Source: an uncultured Collinsella sp. (GTDB taxonomy: Bacteria > Actinomycetota > Coriobacteriia > Coriobacteriales > Coriobacteriaceae). From it: 7,373 nucleotides of DNA. The notes beneath the pieces are model-generated. The model was given only the letters and a program-made list of their open reading frames with translations. It made no database searches and was not told the origin of the DNA. The translations under genes and the position numbers were made by a program. The DNA is taken from positions 1-7,373 of the forward strand of contig CAAFEY010000151.1 of NCBI GenBank assembly GCA_900761995.1. Direction: 5' to 3'. This document shows positions 1 through 6,050 of the stretch, in pieces. Each line of letters begins with the position of its first letter. The stretch's first letter is position 1.

Positions 1-13
1 TAAGGCAGGTACC

Positions 14-409
14 ATGCAAAAGCTCCTTGCGCAGATCATGAAGTTTGGCGTCGTCGGCGTCATTGCCACCGTCATCGACTTTGGCATCATGAATCTGCTC
101 CATTATGGCCTGGGCCTCAACATCCTAATCGCCAACACCAGCGGCTTTATCGTCTCACTCATCTTTAACTACCTCGCAAGCATGAAGTACGTGTTTGCGC
201 ACAAGGAAGGCATGAGCCGCCGCCGCGAGTTCATTATCTTTGTCGTACTGTCCGTGATCGGCCTGGTACTCAACGATGGCATCGTGCTGACACTCAACGC
301 CGGTCTGGGGCTCGAGGCCAATATCGCCAAGATCTGCGCCACCGCGCTTGTCATGGTCTACAACTTTGTGACCCGAAAGATCTTCCTGGAGGGCGACGAG
401 ACCAAGTAA
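14..409 (+). CDS. GtrA-family membrane protein, copy 1
   Basis: A 131-residue, very hydrophobic protein with four predicted membrane helices at about 11-30, 36-54, 73-95 and 101-118. Length and layout fit the GtrA family (PF04138). Members are thought to move or help move polyprenyl-phosphate-linked sugars across the membrane for modification of surface polymers. Both halves carry a similar motif at the end of a helix pair: FNYLASMKYVF (51-61) and YNFVTRKIF (116-124). This supports the family call and hints at an internal two-fold repeat. A basic cytosolic loop (HKEGMSRRRE, 63-72) joins the halves. The ATG has the purine-rich stretch AAGGCAGG just upstream. The TAA at the window's first bases could be the stop of a preceding gene, but this cannot be confirmed. 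A paralogue follows at 628. The sugar substrate cannot be told from sequence. The family call is firm; the transport role is family knowledge. Confidence 0.88.
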   Translation: MQKLLAQIMKFGVVGVIATVIDFGIMNLLHYGLGLNILIANTSGFIVSLIFNYLASMKYVFAHKEGMSRRREFIIFVVLSVIGLVLNDGIVLTLNAGLGLEANIAKICATALVMVYNFVTRKIFLEGDETK

Positions 410-428
410 CTCGCAACCTTACAGTCTT

Positions 429-480
429 ACGATGCCCACGGACAATGCTCGCTCAGCACAGTATCGCCCGTGGGCATCGT
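429..480 (+). terminator. Long hairpin after the first GtrA gene, possible terminator
   Basis: A perfect 13-bp inverted repeat (ACGATGCCCACGG at 429-441, its complement at 468-480) encloses a 26-nt loop. The loop contains its own small stem, TGCT/AGCA (446-449 with 455-458). It starts 20 nt after the stop codon, where a terminator would be expected. However, the stem is followed only by TCGTTT, not a proper T-run, and the loop is long. It could instead be an RNA 3'-end stabiliser or a regulatory structure. The stem is certain; its role is not. Confidence 0.45.
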
Positions 481-491
481 TCGTTTACGAG

Positions 492-530
492 CAAATTTTC
501 AACGTCTGCGGATTAGCTCTTGAAAATTTG
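492..530. repeat. AT-rich inverted repeat in the GtrA intergenic gap
   Basis: A perfect 11-bp inverted repeat, CAAATTTTCAA (492-502) and its complement (520-530), is separated by 17 nt. It is flanked by a further short complementary pair, TACGA (486-490) and TCGTA (537-541). It is much more AT-rich than its surroundings. A -10-like TATAGT lies at 540-545, but the nearest -35-like TTGAAA (520-525) leaves only 14 nt, so the promoter reading is weak. It may be an operator or an RNA hairpin in the leader of the second GtrA gene. Confidence 0.5.
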
Positions 531-615
531 GCGAGTTCGTATAGTTCTTGGCAAAGACCTTACGTTTCCCCTGCAAAAGCTCTAAAGTATCCTCTGCTCG
601 ATTCATCAACGCATT

Positions 616-624
616 GGATGTGAT
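616..624 (+). promoter_or_regulatory. Ribosome binding site of the second GtrA gene
   Basis: GGATGTGAT differs from the ideal GGAGGTGAT by one base and ends three bases before the GTG at 628 (seven bases from the GGATG core). It decides the GTG start. The ATG inside it, at 618, is in another frame and is followed at once by a stop. Confidence 0.6.
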
Positions 625-627
625 TAC

Positions 628-1035
628 GTGCGCAAGGCACTGGCACAACCTCATACCAAGCAGTTCCTCAAGTTTGCTGTCGTGGGTCTTATCTCCTTTG
701 GCATCGACTGGGGCATGCTCATTGCGCTCGTCGAACTGTTCCACCTCGACTTTTTGATGAGCACCACGGTTTCGTTTATCACGTCCGTCGTGGTCAACTA
801 CTGGCTCAGCATGAAGTACGTGTTCGACCACCGCGAGGGCATGAGCCGCAAGCGCGAGTTCACGATCTTCACCATCCTGTCGGTAATCGGTCTGGGCCTC
901 AACGACCTGTACATGTTTGTGGGCGTCACGTTTTTGAGCATCGGCTACCAGGCCATGAAGGCCATCGCCACGTTCTTGGTCACCTGGTACAACTACTTCA
1001 GCCGCCGCTTCTTCCTCGAGGGCGCACGGTCGTAG
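628..1035 (+). CDS. GtrA-family membrane protein, copy 2
   Basis: A 135-residue GtrA-family (PF04138) protein and paralogue of the gene at 14-409. Four hydrophobic segments lie at about 15-36, 42-60, 79-101 and 106-123. The paired family motifs are VNYWLSMKYVF (56-66) and YNYFSRRFF (121-129). The region from SMKYVF through the basic loop EGMSRKRE into LSVIGLGLND is nearly the same as in copy 1, while helices 1, 2 and 4 differ. The two are thus an old tandem duplication with a conserved cytosolic loop. The GTG start is chosen because of the Shine-Dalgarno sequence and because MRKALAQ lines up with MQKLLAQ of copy 1. The 218-bp gap with hairpins suggests it may be transcribed or regulated separately from copy 1. 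A strong terminator follows 26 bp after the stop. The likely role is lipid-linked sugar translocation; the substrate is unknown. Confidence 0.88.
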   Translation: MRKALAQPHTKQFLKFAVVGLISFGIDWGMLIALVELFHLDFLMSTTVSFITSVVVNYWLSMKYVFDHREGMSRKREFTIFTILSVIGLGLNDLYMFVGVTFLSIGYQAMKAIATFLVTWYNYFSRRFFLEGARS

Positions 1036-1061
1036 TCGATTCACTATTTGCTTGAATGTAT

Positions 1062-1095
1062 AACCGGTTGGAATTCCCGTTCCAACCGGTTTTTT
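1062..1095 (+). terminator. Intrinsic terminator of the GtrA genes
   Basis: A perfect 12-bp stem, AACCGGTTGGAA (1062-1073) with its complement (1080-1091), has a 6-nt loop. It runs directly into T-rich sequence (TTTTTGTTT). It lies 26 bp after the stop of the second GtrA gene and ends rightward transcription. Confidence 0.88.
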
Positions 1096-1134
1096 GTTTG
1101 CCGTGATCCCAGGCGCCCCAGTCCCATTCGCATG

Positions 1135-1171
1135 AAAAACGGGCGGCCCGGATGTTTGTCCGAACCGCCCG
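1135..1171 (-). terminator. Intrinsic terminator of the DUF4430 operon
   Basis: Read on the minus strand, the outer stem CGGGCGG/CCGCCCG (1165-1171 with 1140-1146) continues through two U-G wobble pairs into CGGA/TCCG (1159-1162 with 1149-1152), with a 6-nt loop. That makes a 13-bp RNA stem, followed by five Us (A-run at 1135-1139). It lies 23 bp beyond the stop of the small DUF4430 gene and faces the rightward terminator at 1062-1095. Confidence 0.88.
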
Positions 1172-1194
1172 TCTGGCGCGCTATGTCGAGATCT

Positions 1195-2097
1195 CTAGCC
1201 TGTAACGTAATACCAGACTACGTTGTCGCCGTTTGAGAGAACGTAGTTGCTGCAGGCCGTCATGGGCGTTGTGCCGTTGACGGAGTACATCCAGCCGCTC
1301 GTGCCGCCGTACTGTTTCTCGGCCAAACCGCCAATCGCGGAGACATACGTGCCGTACGATGAGCCGCGTGCGTTGACAGAAAGGCCCAGCGCGCACAGGG
1401 CATCGTAAACGGTGGCGCCTTCGTTAAAGGTAAAGGTGCCGCCAGAAGACACAGGATTGCCCACAGCGCTCGATGTGACCGAAACCGTCACCGTTACGTA
1501 GTTGGACTCCTGCGAGCCGCCCTGTCCGCCCGAGGGAGCGCTTCCGCCATTAGAGCTGGAGGCTCCATCAGACGACTGACCGCCGCCCGTAGAAGCACCG
1601 CCAGACGCATTGGGAGTATCGCCGGCTCCCGTATTCTGGGCAGCGGATTTATCTCCAGACTTCTTGCCGTCCTGACCATCGGACTTCTTGCTATCCGAGC
1701 TTTTATCCGATTCCTTGTCCGAAGACTCAGAATCGTCCTTGCCGTCGTTCGAACCCTTGGACTCGTCTTTTGCATCATTCGATGACTTGGAGTCCTCAGA
1801 ACTGGCCTCGCCCGAAGTCGTAGTCGAGCCAGACGCCTTGGTGTCCTTGGTGACGACGCTCTCCCCCGTCACGGTCTGAATGATCCAGTCAATGGACCAG
1901 GCGCCACTCTCGGAGGGATGGACAAAGCCCAGCGAGACGACGATCAGAATGGTGCACACGGCAGTCAGAACGCCAAGAAGCGCCTTCCGTCGAGGGACGG
2001 ACGCCGCCGAAGCGGCGCCCTGTTGCTTTGAATCGTCGAACTGAATGAACGAGGAATCTGGTTGCTTGGGGTCAGCGTCCTTGGATTTATTGGACAC
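1195..2097 (-). CDS. Membrane-anchored protein with C-terminal DUF4430 (transcobalamin-like) domain
   Basis: A 300-residue protein in three parts. First is a short polar N-terminus ending in RRK, then one membrane helix at about 39-58 (LLGVLTAVCTILIVVSLGF). The positive charges before it predict the rest is outside. Second is an extended Ser/Asp/Lys-rich then Gly/Ser-rich stalk, about 84-197. Third is a DUF4430 domain, about 200-300, with hallmarks: VTVTVSV first strand, GATVYDAL, GGTSGWMYSVNG, and GDNVVWYYV at the end. DUF4430 (PF14478) is related to the C-terminal half of vertebrate transcobalamin and intrinsic factor. The gene follows the large four-DUF4430 gene, with the preferred GTG nine bases past that gene's stop, so it should share the B12 riboswitch upstream. 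A second GTG at 2104-2106 directly abuts the stop and would add three residues, but it has no Shine-Dalgarno sequence. Likely role (inference): corrinoid binding close to the membrane, perhaps handing ligand to a transporter encoded elsewhere. Confidence 0.85.
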   Translation of the reverse strand: MSNKSKDADPKQPDSSFIQFDDSKQQGAASAASVPRRKALLGVLTAVCTILIVVSLGFVHPSESGAWSIDWIIQTVTGESVVTKDTKASGSTTTSGEASSEDSKSSNDAKDESKGSNDGKDDSESSDKESDKSSDSKKSDGQDGKKSGDKSAAQNTGAGDTPNASGGASTGGGQSSDGASSSNGGSAPSGGQGGSQESNYVTVTVSVTSSAVGNPVSSGGTFTFNEGATVYDALCALGLSVNARGSSYGTYVSAIGGLAEKQYGGTSGWMYSVNGTTPMTACSNYVLSNGDNVVWYYVTG

Positions 2098-2102
2098 AGC
2101 CC

Positions 2103-2108
2103 TCACCT
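2103..2108 (-). promoter_or_regulatory. Ribosome binding site overlapping the upstream stop codon
   Basis: AGGTGA, matching the 3' part of the AGGAGGTGA consensus, overlaps the last bases of the preceding gene's TAG and lies five bases before the GTG at 2097. It favours that start over the GTG at 2106 and implies translational coupling of the two genes. Confidence 0.55.
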
Positions 2109-5100
2109 ACCGACGTTTGGTGAACACGAACACGCCGACGATGGCGAGACCGATGACGCCGGCGGCAACGCCGACGATGGCGAGCGGATTGGTGCCAGTC
2201 TCCTGCTCGGAAGCACTAGAGGACTTCTTAGCAGTGGTCGTGGAAGCAGCGCCCGTATCGGACTTGGAATCGGACTTCTTGTCGGACTTGCTGTCCTTCT
2301 TGTCAGACTTCTTGTCAGACTTCTTGTCGGACTTCTTATCGGACTTATCGGAGTCCTTCTTGTTGGACTTATCGGAGTCCTTCTTGTTGGACTTGTTGTC
2401 CTTGGTCTCGGTCTTGGTCGACACCGTCGTCTTGGCCACCGGCTTCTGGCCCGGGGCAATAGCGCCACCCTTCGAGCCGGAGCCAGAACCCGCGCCAGTG
2501 CCAGCACCGGAACCGTTGCCAGCGCCACCGTTGCCACCATTAGTGCCAGAACCGCCATTGCCGCCAGGGTTAACAGCATTCTTGGTCCACTTGGCATACA
2601 GCGTCAGATCGGCCGTCACCGGCGTACTGAAGTCATACGCCTGCGTGCAAGCCTCATCGGTATACCAACCGCCGAAAGTGTAGCCATCGCGCGTCGGATC
2701 GGCCGGCTTGACCAGCTTGCCATCGGCCGTAGCAACAAACTTAGTGTCGCAAGCAGACCCGCCATTGGAATTAAAGGCAACCGTCCAAGACTCAACGGCC
2801 CCAAGCTTGAACAGCGTGCCCGAGTCATTGATGTAGTACAGGTTGCCAGATGCATCGGCAATGACCGGAGAGTCACAGTACTGGTAATGGCCAGCCGCAT
2901 CATAAATCTGCGTCGCCTCTGCATCGCCGAGCGTATAGCGATACACGCCACCACCAGCAGAGTAGTTGACGTAATCCTTGCTATCCGCGCTGTTAACGGT
3001 GAAGTACACATAGGTCTTGCCGCCCTGAACACTCACCAGCGGAGTAGCAGCAATACCGTTGAGGCCAGCCGGCAGCGCCTTGCCGTCGGCAGCAGCGACC
3101 ATCGTGGTCTTACCCGTCTTCAGGTTATAGAGAACCAGAGCAGAGCCAGTAGCTGTCTGTCCGCCGACAATCAGATTGTCACCAGACACCGCAGGGGCGC
3201 TCAGATTATTCGTAAGGCCCAGATCAACCGTCTTCTGCTCGCTCAGTACGCCCTTCGCCGAAAGCGAAATCACATGGAGCTTTCCGTCGTGCGTCATCTG
3301 ATAGAAGGTCGAACCATTGGACGGATCGGCAATGCAATCGGCATTTGCAACAGCGCCGAGCTTCATGGTCGAAACGACATCGCCCGTCGTCTTATCAATG
3401 CACTTAAGCGTGCCCGCGCTCGTAGGAACGATGGCATACTTATCCGTCAAAGCCGCACCAGTCCAGTAATAGCCCTCGGAAGCGTCAATGTTCTGCCAAG
3501 AGACTTCGCCCGTGGCAATCTTGATACGCTTAAGGGAGCCGTTGCCGTAGGTCGCGTTGTAGTTCTCGTCATACGAAATATCGACCGTACCAACATAGAC
3601 GTACTCGCCGTCCGAAACGACGGTGCAGGAGCTCTGCGTCAAGTCCGTCAAACCGGGCGTCAGCCACTTGCAGATCAGCTTGTCTGCAGTAATCGCCTGG
3701 ACCGCACCGCCGTTGAGCGGAACGATGATAAGGCCATTGGTATAGATCGGACGAGAGGTATAGCTCACCTTGGAGGCAAGCGGCGCAGAGGCAACCTTTT
3801 TGCCCGTGGACGAATCGATCTTAATGAGCTCGTTCTCGGTCGCAATATACACAAAGCCGTTAGCGATGACAGGTTCGCTGCAGTTGGCATACTGCTGACC
3901 AGACTCGGCCTTCCAATCGAAGGCCCACTTAAGACCGGCGGCCTGCGCAGGCGTCTTGGCATCCGTTACGGTCGAACCGTTGCCACTGTTGCCATAGCCG
4001 GCCCACTCGGCATTCCAATCAGGAGTCGTCGCATTCGGGTCCACGACAATCTTGTCGGGATCGGGCATGGCCGAATCGTCGGTGGTATAGGCAAGCGTAA
4101 CCCTATCGCCGCTCTTGAGCGTAATCTGATTGGCGCAGAGTAAGGAGGGCTCTCCATTGATATACAGGTGCCAATATTTATTGGTCGCAGCATCCCAACC
4201 ATACGGTTTGTGATCAAACGGCGAAGTAATGGAATTCAGGAACCAGTACTCACCACTCTGGGAGCCGTTGTACGCAACGCCCTTGGCCTTCAGAACTGCC
4301 TCAATAAGGTTCTGGGCCGTGGAGCCTTCGGGCAGAGAAACATTGCTTGCCGTGCCCCAACGCGTATTGTTCCCGTTGACATCGGGACCGATAACATCGA
4401 CAGAACCAAGAACCTGGCCAGGAAGGGCACCGGCGTCAGCACCATACATAAAGGTGACGGCGTCACCCTCTTGGAGCTCGTAGGCACCGGCGCCAACGTC
4501 GGCGAACTTGCCATTTACGTAGAAGCGCCAATAGCTATTGGTCGCAGCATCCCAGCCATAGGACTTACCATCGAACGGCGAAGTAATGCCGTTGAGGAAC
4601 CAGCCCCAAGGCGATTCGCCAGCATCGAGAGTAAGGCCGGTCTGCTCAAGGAGATCCTTAGCAGTGGAGCCTGCCTTGAGGCTCGTCTGGCCCGTCGAAG
4701 CCCAAACCTGCTGCTTGCCGTCCTTGTCCTTACCAAGTACCTGAACAGAAGCATGAACAGAATCAGAGTGCAACTGGTCGCCCCAGCCACCGTAGAACCA
4801 CGTAACGGTATCGCCAGCATGAATGGTGACATTGTCTGCCGTGTAGTCGCTCGACTTGCCGTTGATAAACAGCTGCCAATAGGTCGAATAATCGAGCGGC
4901 GTACCCAGCTCAACGCCGTTGTACTTAAGGCTCAGAATGAAGGAGCCCGCAGCAACGGCGTCAATATCATTCGCCTCGAGCGCGACCTTCGTAAGGTCAA
5001 GCGCGCTCGAGCCGGACGTCACCACATACTGCGCGTTATCGACCCAAGTCTGAGTCTTGCCCTGGGCATCGCGACCAATGACGGTCACATTTGCGGCAAC

Positions 5101-5988
5101 CTGGTCCTTAACGACAGGGGACGAGCTACCAGCCGTATAAGCAAACTCAATCTTCTGCCCCGGGGCGAGCTTAACGCTGCTCGCGCCAACCGAGGAAGAC
5201 GCGCCGTCGACGAACAGCTGCCAGAAGGCATAAGTCGTCGGATCGTAGGCGAGCGTGCGGCCATCGCTCGGGGATGTGATGCTTTCGAGGTAGAAACCGT
5301 ATGCCGTGTTCGGATCGTACTTCGCCTTGAAGCCCGTCTTCTCCTGCAGCTTAATGAAGGCATCCGCAGCCGTCGCGCCCTCATCGAGCTTGAGCTGCGT
5401 AGGTGCCACCCAGGTCTGAGCCTTGCCGTCGGCATCGGTGCCGATAATCGAGAACGAGACCTCGACTTGCTTCTTGGCGACATCGCCGGTTTCTGTCGGG
5501 TTCTCTGTCTGGACGGCAGTCGCGGCGGCAGATCCTGCTTGGCCAGCGGATGCCGTCGAAGACTGCTCGCTCGTGGCAGGGCTCTCCCCCGTCGCCGAGC
5601 CTTCGTCGCCAGTTGCCGCCTCTGTAGTGGCGGCACTAGCTGCAGGCGCGCTCCCGGAATCCGAAACCTCGGCGCCGCTCTGCTCAGCGGTACCGCCCGC
5701 AAGCGCTGCGTCCTCGCCCGGCGTCGCAGCCTGAGCCACAGCATCGGCAATGCCCTCGGCGCCCTCGGCCCACAGCTGAGCCGGCGTGGTGCTGAAGGCC
5801 ATCGCGAAGGCCAGGAATGCCACCAGGCAGCGCTTGGCTACACCGCGTGCAATCGCGCCACGGCGATGCAACGAGGCACGCTCGCGCTCGTCCTCAAACA
5901 TATCCATTTGTCCCCCATTGTCTGTACTTGGAGCGTTGCCTTGAGGCTGCCCCACGTCATCGCGCATGTTGCGTTCGAGTTCCCCCAT
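2107..5988 (-). CDS. Large surface protein: four DUF4430 domains, beta-propeller, InlB repeat, stalk and membrane anchor
   Basis: 1293 residues, exported. The order is: a long charged N-region; signal peptide core about 53-67 (CLVAFLAFAMAF) with likely cleavage after AQLWA (74); Ala/Ser/Thr/Glu-rich linker to about 170; and DUF4430 (transcobalamin-like C-terminal) domains at about 174-287, 297-401, 410-519 and 526-637. Next come a PQQ-type beta-propeller at about 682-1064, with roughly eight blade-like repeats such as EPVIANGFVYIAT followed by IDSSTGK; one InlB/Flg_new repeat at about 1067-1135 (GYTFGGWYTDE, LTLYAKW); a Gly-rich hinge; a Lys-Ser-Asp stalk at about 1192-1245; and a membrane helix at about 1268-1289 ending in KRR. 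No LPxTG motif is present: EQETG stands in its place. The ATG at 5988 is chosen for the purine-rich AAGGGGGA five bases upstream. A longer TTG-initiated frame would begin inside the riboswitch. The B12 riboswitch upstream and the DUF4430 domains point to corrinoid binding at the cell surface; this role is inference, while the domain calls are firm. Confidence 0.88.
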   Translation of the reverse strand: MGELERNMRDDVGQPQGNAPSTDNGGQMDMFEDERERASLHRRGAIARGVAKRCLVAFLAFAMAFSTTPAQLWAEGAEGIADAVAQAATPGEDAALAGGTAEQSGAEVSDSGSAPAASAATTEAATGDEGSATGESPATSEQSSTASAGQAGSAAATAVQTENPTETGDVAKKQVEVSFSIIGTDADGKAQTWVAPTQLKLDEGATAADAFIKLQEKTGFKAKYDPNTAYGFYLESITSPSDGRTLAYDPTTYAFWQLFVDGASSSVGASSVKLAPGQKIEFAYTAGSSSPVVKDQVAANVTVIGRDAQGKTQTWVDNAQYVVTSGSSALDLTKVALEANDIDAVAAGSFILSLKYNGVELGTPLDYSTYWQLFINGKSSDYTADNVTIHAGDTVTWFYGGWGDQLHSDSVHASVQVLGKDKDGKQQVWASTGQTSLKAGSTAKDLLEQTGLTLDAGESPWGWFLNGITSPFDGKSYGWDAATNSYWRFYVNGKFADVGAGAYELQEGDAVTFMYGADAGALPGQVLGSVDVIGPDVNGNNTRWGTASNVSLPEGSTAQNLIEAVLKAKGVAYNGSQSGEYWFLNSITSPFDHKPYGWDAATNKYWHLYINGEPSLLCANQITLKSGDRVTLAYTTDDSAMPDPDKIVVDPNATTPDWNAEWAGYGNSGNGSTVTDAKTPAQAAGLKWAFDWKAESGQQYANCSEPVIANGFVYIATENELIKIDSSTGKKVASAPLASKVSYTSRPIYTNGLIIVPLNGGAVQAITADKLICKWLTPGLTDLTQSSCTVVSDGEYVYVGTVDISYDENYNATYGNGSLKRIKIATGEVSWQNIDASEGYYWTGAALTDKYAIVPTSAGTLKCIDKTTGDVVSTMKLGAVANADCIADPSNGSTFYQMTHDGKLHVISLSAKGVLSEQKTVDLGLTNNLSAPAVSGDNLIVGGQTATGSALVLYNLKTGKTTMVAAADGKALPAGLNGIAATPLVSVQGGKTYVYFTVNSADSKDYVNYSAGGGVYRYTLGDAEATQIYDAAGHYQYCDSPVIADASGNLYYINDSGTLFKLGAVESWTVAFNSNGGSACDTKFVATADGKLVKPADPTRDGYTFGGWYTDEACTQAYDFSTPVTADLTLYAKWTKNAVNPGGNGGSGTNGGNGGAGNGSGAGTGAGSGSGSKGGAIAPGQKPVAKTTVSTKTETKDNKSNKKDSDKSNKKDSDKSDKKSDKKSDKKSDKKDSKSDKKSDSKSDTGAASTTTAKKSSSASEQETGTNPLAIVGVAAGVIGLAIVGVFVFTKRR
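2341..2388 (-). repeat. Two perfect 24-bp tandem repeats in the stalk
   Basis: Two identical 24-bp units (2341-2364 and 2365-2388) encode the octapeptide NKKDSDKS twice. They are followed on the protein by 12-bp-type units encoding SDKK several times (down to about 2270). The whole block forms the Lys-Ser-Asp stalk just before the C-terminal membrane helix of the large surface protein. Such units can change copy number in frame by slippage and so alter stalk length. Confidence 0.85.
4078..5469 (-). repeat. Four tandem DUF4430-coding units
   Basis: Approximate unit borders are 5128-5469, 4786-5100, 4432-4761 and 4078-4413. Each encodes a first strand with VIG or VLG followed by D..GK/N, a Trp, a helix start (GSTA or similar), YW.(L/F)(Y/F)(V/I)NG and a final GD.VT..Y. 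Units 1, 3 and 4 share ITSP.D; unit 2 lacks it and is the most divergent. Units 3 and 4 are still very similar in DNA around GWDAATN (plus-strand GGTCGCAGCATCCCA at about 4181 and 4540), suggesting a later duplication. Confidence 0.8.
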
Positions 5989-6007
5989 CGGGGTCCCCCT
6001 TCCCTCC
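5982..6007 (-). promoter_or_regulatory. Purine-rich ribosome binding region and start-codon hairpin
   Basis: Before the ATG at 5988 the minus strand reads GGAGGG (6007-6002) and then AAGGGGGA (6001-5994). The start codon itself can lie in a small hairpin: CCCC (5993-5990), loop GAT, GGGG (5986-5983). CCTCC in the last strand of the riboswitch (about 6060-6056) is complementary to GGAGG at 6007-6003. These pairings would suit control at the level of translation. The sequence elements are seen; the switching is inferred. Confidence 0.5.
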
Positions 6008-6025
6008 AGAGCCCTATGCACACCG

Positions 6026-6039
6026 GCGGCATACGCCGC
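6026..6039 (-). other. GC hairpin between riboswitch and start codon
   Basis: GCGGC-GTAT-GCCGC forms a 5-bp stem with a 4-nt loop. It can be extended across an internal loop by ATGC/GCAT (6047-6044 with 6019-6016). No U-run follows, so it is not an intrinsic terminator. It is the main candidate for the expression-platform hairpin of the riboswitch. Confidence 0.5.
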
Positions 6040-6050
6040 AGCCGCATGCA

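Noticed and set aside
499..1044. Minus-strand open frame of 181 codons across the second GtrA gene
   Set aside because: The product is charged low-complexity sequence antisense to a well-supported membrane protein; no start signal was seen.
2254..2415. Short regular repeats that might suggest a CRISPR array
   Set aside because: Units are contiguous without spacers and are in frame within a coding sequence, encoding a Lys-Ser-Asp stalk.
2062..4143. Open frame of 693 codons on the plus strand, antisense to the large surface gene
   Set aside because: Its product is an Arg/Ile/Gly-rich low-complexity translation with no domain, while the opposite strand encodes a clean multi-domain protein. It is a by-product of codon bias.
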